Notes: generated by a model from the sequence alone, not told the origin. Positions 10,401 to 22,467 are shown, counted from the first letter of the stretch. The stretch: DNA of 64,000 bases from Tetrastigma voinierianum (GCA_016808115.1 JAEQBH010000717.1:124001-188000), one strand, 5' to 3'. Numbers and translations are program-made.

Positions 10401-11849
10401 TGTGGGTCACTTGAAAAAATTTTCCACGCTAGAGCGCGTCGAAGTCAGCGGCGTCACACATAAGTTCAAATGGAGTGCGACCCAATGCGGCGCCTGACAA
10501 TAGGAAGCGGTCAACGTCGCTTCGCAGCGAGAGGCATGCAAACGTGGGGATCGAGCTGATAGAGTTCCTTGGACTAGAAGGTTAGATAACGGTTTGCAAT
10601 GCGTGAAATCCTTGATGGGCACTTTGTAAAACCAGCTCTAGAAAGCTGCGAATCCACTAGGAAAGTGGAGGCAGCTTTTCAATTGCTTCAACCGCCTTAT
10701 CTACCTCTATTTTCTTTGAGATCCAGATGTCCCGGAATGATACCCTCTTTGTACCATGAAATGGCACTTTTCCCAGTGAGTACTAAATTGGTCTCTTCAC
10801 ATCTTGTGGCCTGGCTCTCAAATTTTTTAGACAATTGTCAAATGAATTTCCATTGCGAGAAATCGTCCATGAAGATTTCAATGCGTCTTCTCCACCATGT
10901 GGGAATATGGCCATCGTGCGTCGTGAAAGGTGCGGTGCATTACACGAGTCAAAAGGGCATCCGTAGGAATGCGAATGTACCACTGGGACAAGTAGATGTT
11001 GTCTTCTCTGATCTTCGGGGCTATGTGATTGTACTTTCGGAGTATCCGTCTAAGGAAGCAATGATATTCATAACCCGGCTAATCAGTGACATCTGATCCC
11101 CAGAAGCGATGGAAAGTGATCTTTTCGCGTGGCCTTGTTCAGCTCCAGATGTCAGTACAAATTCTCCACCGGTAACTAATCTAGGCAGCAGTAGATGTTG
11201 TTTTCAGTCGATGTGATTCCTCCTTCGTATACGAGCTGGGGTGATCCGTACCAATACGAAATGGGGTAAATCACCCAGGTGTCTAACCATTTTAAAACCT
11301 CTTTAGGACTACTTCCTTCATTCTCGGGTTTAACCTCACGTGCGCTTCCACTTGAAGGTTTATGTCCATGCTTCTAGTAAATCTGACATGCACATGAAGG
11401 GCCAGTCCCTTTTAGATCGGTGAGACCATCCCAGGAGTGCATGTTTGTGATCGCGAAGGACCCTCGATAGCTACTCTTCCTCTAGTGCGGAGTCAAAGAT
11501 CTTTGGGACAAAATCTGGTAGATTCTACCCCAAGTGCATACTTCAAATGACTAGGTAGGGTTTTGTTAATCTTGGGTGGTTGCTTTCGATTTATGGGACG
11601 TTTTAACTCCTTCGCCAGAGGTTGAGAGTATTCCGTATTGTGTCAGAAAGAGTCCATCCATTTAACATATTCTTGCCTCGTCCTTTCGGGTTCTGATTCA
11701 TTCTCTAGGTGATGTCTCAAGGTTCTGGTGATTGAATTTGGCTAGACCTTATAGCCTCACTATGTTGGCCGTGAAGTAGAGTATCACTTTATTTGGGTGT
11801 CTACATTGCCGAATCGTTAGACTTTACTTCCTCTTCTTGTACTCTCGAT
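10401..11849 (-). pseudogene. Athila-2 reverse transcriptase and PR-RT linker
   Basis: Reverse transcriptase on the minus strand. Blocks in order are: the linker LPSHLKYALG near 11540; MKEVVLKRF near 11300 (normally MKEVV.KEVLK.LD.G.IYPIS); WRICTDIWS near 11155 (normally WR.C.DYRKLN); a CNAP block with RRTMAIFPHGGEDAL near 10920 (normally C.MAIF.DM.E..LEIFMDDFS); MDDFSQW near 10865, which keeps the catalytic DD; GNSFDNCLKNL near 10840; and CEETNLVLT near 10790. Frameshifts and stops are frequent. The Athila lineage is clear. Confidence 0.9.
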
Positions 11850-12395
11850 CTCGATTCGCCTACGTACATCAATCATTGCCACGGTTGCTAGAAAAGTCTT
11901 GAATTATCGAGGGTATTTCTTTATCTTCCTCCATGTCTAAAACAATGAAATCTGCTGGAAAGATAAACTTGTCGACCTTAACTAGGACATCTTATATTAT
12001 CCCTCTCGGATGTTTTCAACGATCTGTCATGGTAGAAGTGAAGCGTAGTTGAGTGACTTCTCCCTATTTGAGCAGCTTAAAAATGGATAAGGGCATAAGA
12101 TTAATGCGGCACCTGAATCGCATAAATCCTCTCTCAAATAAATTTCCAATTGTGCACGGGATAGTGAAACTGCCTGGATCCTTGAGCTTCTACGGTAGCT
12201 TCCTCTGAAGGATGGCACTGCACTCCTCGGTTAAGTTCACTGTCTCGAAGTCAGCTAATCTTCTCTTCTGAGACAAGATGTCTTTCATGAATTTTACATA
12301 ACTAGGCATTTGCTCTAGGGCGTCAGCAAATGGGATGTTTATGTGCAGCTTTTTGAAAACATCCATGAATTTAGTGAATTGCTTATCAGTTTATG
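11850..12395 (-). pseudogene. Athila-2 gag-pol junction and protease
   Basis: On the minus strand 12392-12205 is open and reads FTKFMDVFKKLHINIPFADA, LEQMPSYVKFMKDIL and LTEECSAILQ. This is the highly conserved Athila segment before the protease. After a stop it continues KDPGSFTIPCTIGN and LCDSGAALIL (12218-12100), where D-S-G-A is the aspartic protease active site (Athila consensus LCDLGASINLMP). Further protease blocks follow in other frames to about 11860. This is the best preserved stretch of Athila-2. Confidence 0.92.
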
Positions 12396-13900
12396 TTTCT
12401 TGAGGCGTTGTGGGTAAAGGCTGGTATCTTTGGCCTTGCTTCCAATAGAAGTCTCGATATTTATTTCTCTAAAAATTTGTTCATATTTGTATCACTCGGC
12501 TGTGTTGGATTACATTTACGCCTCACCTCTTACGTAGTTGAGGTTTCTCTTTGGTCTCCAAGTCTTTACCACTTCTCAGCGTAACTGCTTTGACATGTTC
12601 ATTTCCGTCTCGTCTTGGGTTTACTTCTGAGTTGCTCGACAAGGATCCTGGTTGTCTTTCTGTCAGCAAGTTTGCCATTTGGCCCATTTGTGTCTCTAAA
12701 CTTCGGGTTTGTCTTTACTCAGTTGTTCAAGCCCGGAGTTGCTTGTTGTTAAATGTTTACTTTAGTCTCATTCGTAAACGGAATGAAGTTAACATCTGTC
12801 TGAGCTTTCTAAATCCAGCTTCTTCGAGTGTGTTTCATTAGTTCGGTTAGTTGCGTATTGTCTTTGATTGTTCGCCATCCATACCCCCTTGATTGTTTTG
12901 ATTATTGCAGTTTACGATTATTTACGCCACACCCTTGTCCTTGGTCCCAGTTAAATGTTTATTGCCCATCGGTCCTTAACTCTTTGTGATTGATTACGAT
13001 TAAACCTAGACACGTCTTTGGGCTTGCTCTCTTTGTAGGGTTTCTTGGCCGACATTCCGGCCCATTTATTTGTCTTTGTCCTCCCACCATTCCACACAAC
13101 TCCCATGGATTAGTTTGTATGGCGTTCGCGGTTCCTTGCTGTCTATTCAACTACTTAGTTAGTTGTGCCACATGATTCACCAGGTTGTTAAGGACCTCAT
13201 TATCTATGCCACTTACCGCACTCACTAGTGTAGCCTTCTCTCTAGGCCACTGATTTGTGTTGGTTGCAGCGTCTTCTAAGATCTCATAGGCTTGAGTACA
13301 TGGGTTTTCTTCATCGGTGCTCCTCGTGGAACATCTATCATTGTTCGGGTTGCATTTCTCAGACCATTGTAGAAGGTGTGGACTTGCATCCATCTGGTTA
13401 GTCGGTGATGAGGACACTTCCGCAATAATTCATGAAACCTGTCCCATGCCTCTGCCAGGTTCTCCCCTTCTAATTGTCCAAACGTGTTGATCTCTTGCAC
13501 CAGTTGTGCAATTTTGAGTGGAAAAGAACTTGGTGAAAACTTTATGCAATCGTTCCATGTAGTAATGGAATCTGGTGTTGGCCCAGTCGACCGATATTTA
13601 AGCTCTATCCCAGAATTGAAGTGGGAACAATAGTAATCTTAGTGCTTCTTGATAACAGTTGTACTTGATGGTATCATGAAACTTCGAGGAAGTTAGTCGG
13701 ATATGTTGGATTCCTCATGGGGTAGTCCGTGGAGACAGATGTTACGGAAGCATACATCTGTAGTAGGCTTCAATTCGAAATTATTTGCTTGAATCGGTGA
13801 AGCCGTCGATCGTTGTCACGAACAAGCGTTGGTGGTAAAGCGAACTCATCTAATGGCATGTAAGGATCGTCACGGGTACGTATAAATAGTGCAGGCGGCA
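12396..13900 (-). pseudogene. Athila-2 gag
   Basis: Capsid-type gag on the minus strand. 13500-13276 reads FGQLEGENLAEAWDRFHELL, RKCPHHRLTRW and FYNGLRNATRTMID, the retrotransposon gag core (Q.EGE.L.EAW.RFK.LL..CPHH....... FYNGL). In the neighbouring frame AYEILEDAATNTNQWPREKA (about 13305-13230) is the expected continuation. 13150-12960 reads NPWELCGMVGGQ, the start of a degraded CCHC knuckle region. 12396-12860 has only weak remnants. Broken by frameshifts at about 13300 and 13150. Confidence 0.9.
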
Positions 13901-14233
13901 GTTCTTCCTTGATTCCATTTCGGCTTCTACGTAGTTCGGTTTGTTCAAACGCTGAAAATCTTGTTCTTCAGTGTTTTCCATGACTATTGGAATTCCCTGT
14001 CACGATGCATTCTCTGTTCTCGGCACAATGCGTGCGAAGTCTCTGGCTCGGGATGTGGTGTTGATTGATTCGATTTCTTTGTCGCATGTACTCAGAGCAC
14101 GTGCTATGATAACACCAGTAAGGCAATTACCGACCCTTGTAAAATAACAAAAATGTGAAAAATTCGAATGCTATCTATGTGCTCACTTCTCTATCAATTT
14201 AAACCGCTTCCCGACATGGCCTTAAAAGCAACG
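13901..14233 (-). other. Athila-2 5' leader
   Basis: Non-coding leader between the 5' LTR and gag. The sequence next to the LTR on the minus strand begins CCGTTGCTTTTAAGG. A primer-binding site is expected here, but I cannot match one confidently; it may be damaged. Confidence 0.45.
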
Positions 14234-15416
14234 GTGAAAGCGCGGTGTATAAAATGAATGCCTAAGTGCGCCGAAGTACGCGTAGCTAGTAATATAGTGT
14301 ACTTAAAGTACGGATATCGATCCACAGGGAAAGGTAAATTGACTACAGAGGTTCTGCTTTTCAGACAATATCTGAATAAAGGGTTCTAGGGTAAAAATTA
14401 AGTAAGGAAACTGCAACTAAGCTATTGATTCTAGTGAATTAATGGTGTTGGCGCTAGGAGTTCATCCTTTATCCACGTTCGATGGATTACTTTTCTAAAG
14501 ATAGTGTTATTGATATATTTGTAATATGTCAATTGGCGAGGTGATCTTGCCTCCCGAGATATCCTCGAGGTATATCGCCTATCTCGTGAATAAGTCAGTA
14601 TATCTCTATCTCGACTGGTATTGAGATGCTTAAATGTTCCTAACCCCGAATACCACGCCCGGGTTCGGAATATCTCTATTAACCCGAATGCTAAAGGCTA
14701 CTCTACCCGAGATCTGAATACCCTCATCTCTCGAATCTCGGATCTCCGGTGTGATTATGCTAACATTGGCGAGGAGCGTTATCATATAATTGAAATGCGG
14801 TATAAGAGTAGATATGACAAATTAATAACAAGCGAATAACATGAAGATCAAACTTTAATCCGTTGTATGTAGCGGGGTTTGATGTAACCTAGAAAGAGAT
14901 CTAGAACATAATGAAAGAAAAGATGACAAGGTTTAATAAAGAAAACATCGTTCTAATATCCGAAAATATCCAAAACAATGAAAAGCGGTACAATTCCTGG
15001 GCACTTCCTCGAAGCTAGTGTCACTCTGCTCTGGAAACCCGTGCCTCCGTTCGTACGCCTCCCGATGCCCTAATTTATGAGCCATTCGTACTTTAAATGA
15101 TGAGGTCGCGATTTTGGCGGCGTTGCGGCGTGTTGGCGTCGCGATGAGTGGCGTTCTGCGGCGTGGTGACGTCATTAAGTGGCGTGGCGACGTGGTGGCG
15201 ATGGTGGCGATGTCAGCGGCGTGTGATCACTTCCTTGCCTGCTCCTCATTGTTCCAAAAATGCTTCCAAAAGCTGTTCTTTACGTTCCAATGAACCTGTA
15301 ACCACACCAAACACAAAATCAACGATCTAGCCACAAAAACTATAGAATTATTATAAAATAAATGTGAAAATATGTGGCTTAGACGAGTGTAAGATGAGTA
15401 TTTAGGCACTCCATCA
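14234..15416 (-). repeat. Athila-2 5' LTR
   Basis: Partner of 3974-5160, in the same order over 1.18 kb and ending in the same TGATGGAGTGCCTAAA (minus strand). The copies differ by many substitutions and 1-5-base indels, for example near the TATATCGCCTATCTCG block. 15110-15235 contains GGCGTTGCGGCGTG and GCGTGGCGACGTGG words, like the internal palindrome array. Confidence 0.92.
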
Positions 15417-16345
15417 CTCGGCCTAAAATTGTGCCCATTTTGCTGAATTTTTATGGTTTGCCTTTCCTACAAGTGAAAATTTGTGACCTTTGCTCAAATG
15501 CTATTTATGTTAGATTAGTTCCATGCACGATTAAGTCGATGATCGATTGAAGTCGCTAGTTTTATTATGTACTTCCACTTTTAGCTAACCACACAATGCA
15601 CATCGGTTTTCTTGATAAGCTGAGAAAGCGCCTAGCCTCCCACTGCGCCCTTAAAGCCTACCCTAGTTTAGTTGACTACTGTAATAGGTTGAGGACCCCC
15701 AATAGAAGAAGGCCAATGAAGTCTTCAAAAGAAAAAGAAAAAGAAAAAGAAAAGGCTGTGACCGCTTCACTATTGAAACCAGAGCATGGTCAGGGGTTTC
15801 TGAAGGAAGTGACTTTTATACTTTTATTTATTGTCTTTTAATGGCTTTATTTTTGTATGTTTAGTGGCTTCTTTGTTTGTTTCGTTTTGAGAAAATTGTT
15901 GTTTGTTTTTTAAAAATTTGAAAACATAGTGATACATATTCTTATACATACCATACGACATTATAATTAAGAAATTGTGCCATTTTGCACCAATTTTTTT
16001 TATGGTTTTGCCTTTCCTACAAAGTGAAAATTTGAAACAACGCTGTTATGTGATCATTAGATTAGTTCCGTACACGATTAAGTAGTGATCGGTTAAGTCT
16101 CATGGTTTCGGCCTTATTCTTCCGCTTTTGTAACCACAATGCACTCAGTTTTCTTGATAAGCTAAGAAGCGCCTAGCCTCCTTACTTCGCAAAACCTACC
16201 TAGTTTGATTGACTACAGCAGCAGGTTGAGGACCCCGAGAAGAAGGCGATAAGTCTTCCCGAAAGAAAAAGAAAAGAAAAGAAAAGGCTGCGACGCTTAG
16301 CAGGCTTGAGGCATGGTCAGGGTTTCTGACGAAAGTCTTTAAAAC
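15417..16345 (+). repeat. Athila-1 ~0.55-kb tandem repeat units
   Basis: Non-coding tandem repeat of Athila-1. Part X (15422-15830) includes TGGTTTGCCTTTCCTACAA, CACAATGCAC, TTTTCTTGATAAGCT and an (AAAAAG)n purine block. Part A (15815-15963) includes GTTTAGTGGCTTCTTTGTTTG and ends CATACCATACGAC. X then repeats at 15964-16345. Part A also occurs at 3795-3968, immediately left of Athila-2. The original order was A-X-A-X, and Athila-2 entered at the first A/X junction. The extra ORFs visible here are frame noise. Confidence 0.9.
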
Positions 16346-16954
16346 TGGTGCCCTATTGCGCCCGGCTGGGAGCACACCTCATAGTGCTCGCTACGCATGG
16401 GTGGATGGGTGAGGTTTAGCCGAGTTGTAGGTGCTAGGTTTGAAATCATTCGAATTAGGGAAAACCTAAAGAGTTAGTGGTGAAGATCCACTTTACTTGA
16501 GCTTAGTGCTCGCCTTAGGTGGTTGGGTCATCGGTGGTTAGATTATGGACTTTGGTGAGGTCGATTCCTCAGCATTGCACCCTATAACACAAAATGAAGT
16601 GTGGAATAAGAGTGAGACCAGATTTATTTAAGATGGTCAATGTTCTAGGTCTTGGCGGTAGCTTGGTTGGGGGGAGAGTGTAGTTTGGCAGTTTATTGTT
16701 AAAAACTGATCATATAAACACTTGGGTGCAGTGGAAGCTTAAGGTCAATTCCTTGACCAGATCTCTTACGAAACTTGATTACGTATGGCATTCATTCTCC
16801 CAGGAATAGTTGATAGGCGAGGGTTTCGAGTGATTCTCATGAGGGTTTGGCATTATTCATTTCACAACTTTTTTTTTAAATATCATTTTGTGTAGACATA
16901 ATTTTGATTTTTTTCTTATATTATTGCTCTCTCTTTCTTTCATTTGCTAGGGAC
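16346..16954. other. Athila-1 3' untranslated region, no gene seen
   Basis: Non-coding DNA between the tandem units and the polypurine tract. It shares short blocks with the equivalent Athila-2 region. No ORF of interest. Confidence 0.5.
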
Positions 16955-16977
16955 TAGCAATGTGTAGGTTAAGGGGT
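16955..16977 (+). other. Athila-1 polypurine tract
   Basis: GACTAGCAATGTGTAGG followed by TTAAGGGGTG lies directly before the LTR start TGATTAGTGC. This is the same layout as the Athila-2 tract (GACAAGCAA...CTAAGTTTCGGGG) and sets a plus-strand 3' LTR at 16978. Confidence 0.75.
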
Positions 16978-18241
16978 GTGATTAGTGCTTTCAAGTGCTA
17001 TTTTTTGAGCCATGTTTATTGCGGGTTTAAGTGCTTTTGTGTCTTTGGTAGTCGTAATTAACCCGATTGGCACATCAAGGTCGACTATACTACTAATCGT
17101 GTTTTATGGCTATTTTTTAGTTTTGCTAGATAATCATGTGCCAAAATTATCAGTCAATCCAACCACGAAGAATCAATGAACTTGGAAATCACGGCCAGTG
17201 GATGGAATTTGAAGCCTGAGCGAAGAAAGTGGACCCTTTGTAGAAATTCGTAACTTCTTGATTTCGCAGCCTACTCGCCTCCGCGTTGACTTCCATTTGA
17301 CCACATTTTGTGGCATTACAGCGCATATGTATTGTTGGTAGTTCGGATATTTTTAGCCAATTTTCCTTAACTCTGAGCGGTATATAAGCCTTAGTCAGAA
17401 GCTGCATGCCGGGGCGATCTTTCTGATAAATTAGTGCGAAAGCACTGAGTTTTCACCTTTTCTTCTTTTCTCTCATTTTCTCTCCCTTTCTCTCACTTTC
17501 TCACTAGCCAAACACTCCTTGAGGATGACAACTCAAGGCATTCTTGGCTAAATCCCCTCATCCTTGAAGAGGAAGGCCACTGGGCCAAGGTTTTGAGGTA
17601 TACTGTTGTCCTCTCTGTTTCCAACACAGGCAGTTATTATCATTTATGTCTCTGTTTCTCACCTAAGGTTTAAATCCTTTTTATGTACCCTGATTGGCCA
17701 ATACTTGGCAAGCTTTAAGGGCTCAGTGGATGCATACTGCTAGATCCAGAGCTCCTTGGATTGCCATTTATTTGCCTACGGAATAGGTTAAAGAATATGT
17801 TTTCTTTTGCTTTGAGACATGAATGATCAATAAATGTTAATATCTCGAAGAAAAAACTTTTAGGGTTCGGTTTTCCCTTAAACAAGCGAGAAGATCCGGT
17901 TGGGAAATGACTATAGGTCATCCTCCCCAACGCGAGGAAAAGGACTTGAGGACTTCCTAGTCGCCTTAGAACCTCAAGCCCAGTGGCCTGAGACTTCAAG
18001 GAGTTCTTTTTACATTCTATTTCATTTCGTTTGTAGTTTTCAAACCAACAATCATACTATTTTTACAAAAACCCCAAATCCAAAGTGAAATCATCATTTA
18101 AATTAGCATATAAGTGTTTTACGAAGAAAACCCATCCACAAATTAGACCTTAGCTACTATCTTCATAGTGGCTTTGCTTTCTGATAGAAAGATTTAAGTT
18201 ATAAATATTATTGATTAGAGACACTCTTGTGTACCAGATCA
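16978..18241 (+). repeat. Athila-1 3' LTR
   Basis: Starts TGATTAGTGCTTTCAAGTGC and ends GTACCAGATCA. It shares the block order TGATTAGTGC, C/T-rich TTTCTCTC tract, CCAAACAC, GACAACTCAAGG and GAAGAGGAAGGCCACTGG with 58078-60038 and with the reverse of 1-742. The terminal TTGATTAGAGACACTC...ATCA resembles TTGATTCGATCGCCC...ATCA at the end of the 58078 LTR. It abuts a chromodomain remnant with no spacer. Confidence 0.8.
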
Positions 18242-18354
18242 GAAAGCAATGATAAGGCAGAAGCCACGTGGGAAAATTTAGAAGTTATGTATCAATATCA
18301 AACTATTCAATGAAGGTAATTTAGAGAATGAAATTTTCTTAAGGGAGGAGGAGT
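18242..18354 (+). pseudogene. Tekay-1 chromodomain tail and polypurine tract
   Basis: The last piece of a chromovirus pol. NDKAEATWENLEVMYQ is the chromodomain motif (.AEATWE....), and after a short frame change FLKGGGVV follows. The purine run GGGAGGAGGAG at 18343-18353 serves as polypurine tract directly before the LTR. The rest of pol lies to the left, beyond Athila-1 and outside the window. Chromodomains of these integrases bind histone marks and steer insertion; this fragment is dead. Confidence 0.8.
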
Positions 18355-21300
18355 TGTAATGCCACAAAATACCTAATAGTTTGAACATTTTAGGGTATAA
18401 AAATAAAGTAAATAAGAAATTTTTGAATTTCAATCCTAAAACGAAAAAAATATACAATCAGGAAAATTTATAGGAAACGAAATAAAATTTGTAAAATGTC
18501 AAATGGGGACAAAGGGTCTAAATGAGGAGTGTAGTGTTAAAATGGAATGAAGTAAATGAAATGAAAATGAATGTGAAATAGAGGCTTTAAATGAGAATAA
18601 TGAAATGGGAATTAGTGTAGACGAGCGAGGCCTTATGAGATTTTGACTTAAGACCAAAATTTGGTCTTGTAAAAGAGAGCATAACTCATTTGTGCATTTT
18701 GGGTTTGGATAGAAGAGAGACACAGTTGAGAGAAGGAGAAGCCATTGTTGGTGATTTCTTCTCCATGTAAACAAGAGATGAAGTGATCAAGAATGAGGAA
18801 GAAGAAAGAAAAGAGAAGAAGAGCTTAAAGGTAAGAAAAACTAAACCCTAACCTCTTTTTCTTGTGTTTAGATTTAGGGAAAAACCCTAACCTTATGTAA
18901 AAATGATTTTGATTGGTTGTAGATCAGTTTTGGGGTTGTGTTTGGTTGAGTTTTGAAGTGTGTTGTTGATTGGTTTTGAGGAGTGTTTGTAAAAGGGAAA
19001 TGTTGGGTTTTTCAAAATCTTTGTCAAAATTTGTTAAAACCCACATTCTTGTTTGGCTATAGATTAACTTATAATCATCCAAGTGGAGTGATTACAATTG
19101 GTGAAGAACCATAAGAGATAGGGCTACAGATTTATAGAAGGGACTAGGAGCAAATTGTAGCACTAAGGCTCCCGAATATGGGCTTAAAGGTGAGTTCGGG
19201 TAGCTCATGGGTATGCTATGTTTTAGGTGGTTATTGTTTGGCCATAAGTTGAGTTTCACTCATCCAAATTTAGTGATTCAAAATTTTGGATAAACTATAC
19301 TTCTAGGGGAATAATTTACTTGAAGGAAGTGTAATTACATTGTAACCCCAAAGTGCCCAGAAATCTGTCAAAGTGGAGCGATTATGTTTTGCAAATTAGA
19401 GTAGTCTAGATGTAAAATGCAATAACTTGAGTTTTGGTGATCCAAATTGGATGATTCCAATTGTAGAAAGCAGAACCATAGATTTAAATGGGTGAAGGAA
19501 CCATTGGCAATTTATGGAGTTAGGCCCTAGAAATCGAAAAAAATAGTGGGTGATCCAATGAGCTGGGCATATCGACTAGTTTGGCATTAAAATGTAATAA
19601 CTTGAGTTTGGGTGATCCAAATTGGATGATTCCAATTTGAGAAGAAACCTTATAACCATAGCTTCAAATGAGTGAAGGAAATATTACCAATTTAAGGAGT
19701 TAAGACCCCGGAAATAAATAAATAAATAAACAGTTGGTGATTCGATAAGGCTGGGCATATCGACTAAGTTTGGCATTAAAATGCTATAACTTGAGTTTGG
19801 TTATCAAATAGAGATGATTCCAATTCGACGAAAATAGAACTCCTAGAATAACCCAGAGCTAATATATGATTGTCATTGTATTTGAATAGGAGCTGTGAAA
19901 AGAAGCCCGCATTGAGTCGAGATTAAGAGGTGGAATCAAAGTGCGATTTTTGTTTGTTCTCAAACTCTCTCTCTCTTTCTAAAATATTTGAATAATTACA
20001 ATGATTTGAATTTGGAAATGATTGAAAAGAAAGTGCATATTTATTTGCGTTTGGAAATGATTTTTAACTTAGCGATTTGAGACAATTGCTTGTGAAGCGA
20101 ATTTGCATAAGAAAATTGCATGAATGTGAAAATGTTCTGTTGCATGCAAATGTATATATATATTATTGTAAATTGTATTGGACAGTTTTAATGCCCTTAA
20201 AAGAATAATTGCTTAGTTAGAATTCGAGTTAAGGATAAATTGGCATACCATTAAGAATCGAACAAACATCTTTGTTGTGGCATCTGGAGTCATAGCCCGG
20301 TAGGCAGTGTCGGTAGTGTACACCAACCCAGTGCAGTATATATATCTGGAAATTTGTAGCCAGTGGAGATGTGCTGGTGATTAAGTTTATCCTATGCACT
20401 TAGGAGCATAGGTTAAATTCAATAAGGGCAAAATGATAATGAGATTGAAAAGTGCACGATTTGTGCTTTGAATGATTTTTTTTTCTTTCTGCCTATGAAA
20501 ATGCGTAGCTTGAGATGACCAATGAATTGTAATTGATTCATTGAATAAATATATAGATACTTATTGTACTTCATTGGTCATTGAAAATTTTACAAAAACA
20601 TTGTTTTATAAATATTGCATGTTTCGATTTAAAATGAAATGAAGACAGAATATAATTGTATAGAACCACTAAGCATGAAAATGCTTAGCGTGTTGTTTTT
20701 ATCAACACGCAAGTACCGAGTGAATAGGTACAAGAGTGAAGACCATGAAGCAGCGAGACGATGTCAAAGCCATTCGGAAGAAGTAAGACTCGCGCGCATG
20801 CATGAAATATAAGTGAAGCTCATTTTGTATAAAGTATCTTGTAGAAAGTTAAACCACAGGTCTATTTTGTAAATGTTTTGATATTGAAAACTCTGATAAT
20901 TTCGTAAATGATGGTATAAATGTAGGGTTATCCCGAATGATGGGCCTTGGCAAAATGTTTGGTTTTACTTGCAAAAATGTTTAATGTATATTTTTCGTAT
21001 ACCCGATGAGTATTTGAAATGTGTTTGGTATTGAAAGCGTATTCACATTTGTGTTGAATTTTTTTTTTTTTTTGTATTTGGATTGGAAATGAAAGCGCGG
21101 TTTCCACATATACAGTTTGGATCCCATTCAATCGGGTGGGTTGGGTGCGGGACGCGATTGGGTTCTTCTTATGTGGACGAGTCTACGTCACGTACTTTGG
21201 TTAGTCTCAGAAGTCTTGTGGACAATCTTTGATCGTACTTTAGTCGATCTACGAGGAAATCTTGTGGACAATCTCCGAAAATCATTTGCATTCTTGATGT

Positions 21301-22467
21301 ACCATCGAACCCTAAACACAGGGTCGATAATTTCCATGCACTCACACACATGTCATGCGATGTCCCGTGCATAAATGCGATGCCCCATGTACACTACGTG
21401 TCACATGCAACATATAAATTACACATTACATGTTAAGTGTCATGGATAAATTATGTTTAATGCATATAATTATTTTCATTTTTATCCACATATATCCACA
21501 TAAATTTCACATATTAATATATTATTCCAGTTGATAATACACATATTAGCCATTCCCGACCATAAATCCAATCATACTTGGCCTCGAAAAAATCTAGACT
21601 TAGTCAAGAATTCCGGCTTTACCGATATCACACAAAAATTCAACATGCAATTTCTTGCTTAGGCCATCCTGTGACCTCCCGAGCATTCGAGGTCTGGCCG
21701 GTTGAGGCAGTTTCGAAAATCGGAACAAACCATTCCTCATTTATGTCGTGACCATTACCACTACTCATTACGATTTGGTAAGACACTTCATCTTCATTAG
21801 ATTCTAAACTAACAGGGCTTTTTATGGGTCACAGACGCGTAAATCGGATTCGGATGGAAAAGTTATGTGTCCAAAGGGTTAGCCTTTGCCCGGTCGCAAG
21901 GGTGGTGCGGAAATTCAGGCATACCCCCGTTTTCTAGTTTGCCCAGATTTACTCAGTTCTGGGACGCCATGCTCGGCCTCGATGGTCTCGGGAACTCATA
22001 TACTCGGTCCACGACTGTCCCACAACCAAAAACAGAATACACAATGGGAGTGGTCGCCCCGGAGTGGGGTGGAAATCGTGCGCTTAGGTGGGAGTAACCC
22101 GTATGGGAGATTATCACTGCGGGGCATTGCTCACCTGTCGAGAGATCGGTATTTGGTCACGAGGGAGTGTTGAGAGAAGGGCAGCTCACTAGAGGCCTTT
22201 TGAGAAGAAAGCTAGACATGTGGCTTTACAGTGAATACTTTTGTATAACATGTATTATAATTTTAAATTTTAATATATGTTTTGTAAATAAGTGATGTAT
22301 TAACTCTTGAACTATGGTACTATAGTTGGTTGGATATATTTTTAGTGAGTATGGATGTATGGGCCAATGTGGCCATTTTACTCATGTATGAGTCTCATGA
22401 TATGAGACACAGGTATTCCGCAGGTTGACGGTGGTCAACGGGACACCCTGGGATTTGGGGCGTCACA
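18355..22467 (+). repeat. Tekay-1 3' LTR (4.1 kb)
   Basis: Begins TGTAATGCCACAAAATACC straight after the polypurine tract and ends GGGGCGTCACA, typical of Tekay/Del LTRs, which are unusually long. A segment near the end (about 22080-22175: TTAGGTGGGAGTAACC, GAGATTATCAC, GCATTGCTCACC) matches, in reverse, 35590-35690 in the other Tekay LTR, at a similar distance from its end. Internal 183-bp repeats are listed separately. ORFs inside the LTR have no recognisable domain. Confidence 0.82.
19053..19960 (+). repeat. ~183-bp tandem repeat inside Tekay-1 LTR
   Basis: Five diverged units start near 19053, 19238, 19420, 19596 and 19784. The best copies share ATAACTTGAGTTTGGGTGATCC, cut here at AACTTGAGTTTGGGTGATCC, then TTGGATGATTCCAATT, AGTGAAGGAA and GGCATATCGACTA. 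The first two are only recognisable by the 'ATAAGTTGAG..../CATCCAAATTTAGTGATT' core. Spacing is 176-189 bp. Confidence 0.85.

Larger units (their letters stand above)
3974..15416 (-). mobile_element. Athila-like element Athila-2, LTR to LTR (11.4 kb)
   Basis: A complete but coding-dead Athila-type element on the minus strand. Two direct copies of a 1.18-kb LTR (3974-5160 and 14234-15416) bound it. Reading the minus strand from the right gives gag, protease, RT, RNase H, integrase, a post-pol plant-transposon-protein ORF, polypurine tract and 3' LTR, the order expected for Athila. The flanking 5-mers CTGGG (3969-3973) and CTCGG (15417-15421) agree at 4 of 5 bases. The insertion lies within a repeat unit of Athila-1: left flank plus right flank rejoin into a sequence that is present uninterrupted around 15950-15985, an internal 'empty site' control. 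Confidence 0.93.
743..18241 (+). mobile_element. Athila-like Ty3/gypsy element Athila-1, truncated at left
   Basis: A plus-strand Athila-like element whose left part is lost or lies beyond the Athila-3 LTR. What remains is the 3' half of integrase (815-1560), a decayed post-pol region (1561-3968), the 11.4-kb Athila-2 insertion (3974-15416), tandem non-coding repeats (15417-16345), a polypurine tract ending at 16977, and a 3' LTR (16978-18241). The LTR ends in ATCA directly against a chromodomain coding remnant, so Athila-1 inserted into an older Tekay-like element. The order of events is therefore Tekay-1, then Athila-1, then Athila-2 and Athila-3. Confidence 0.78.
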
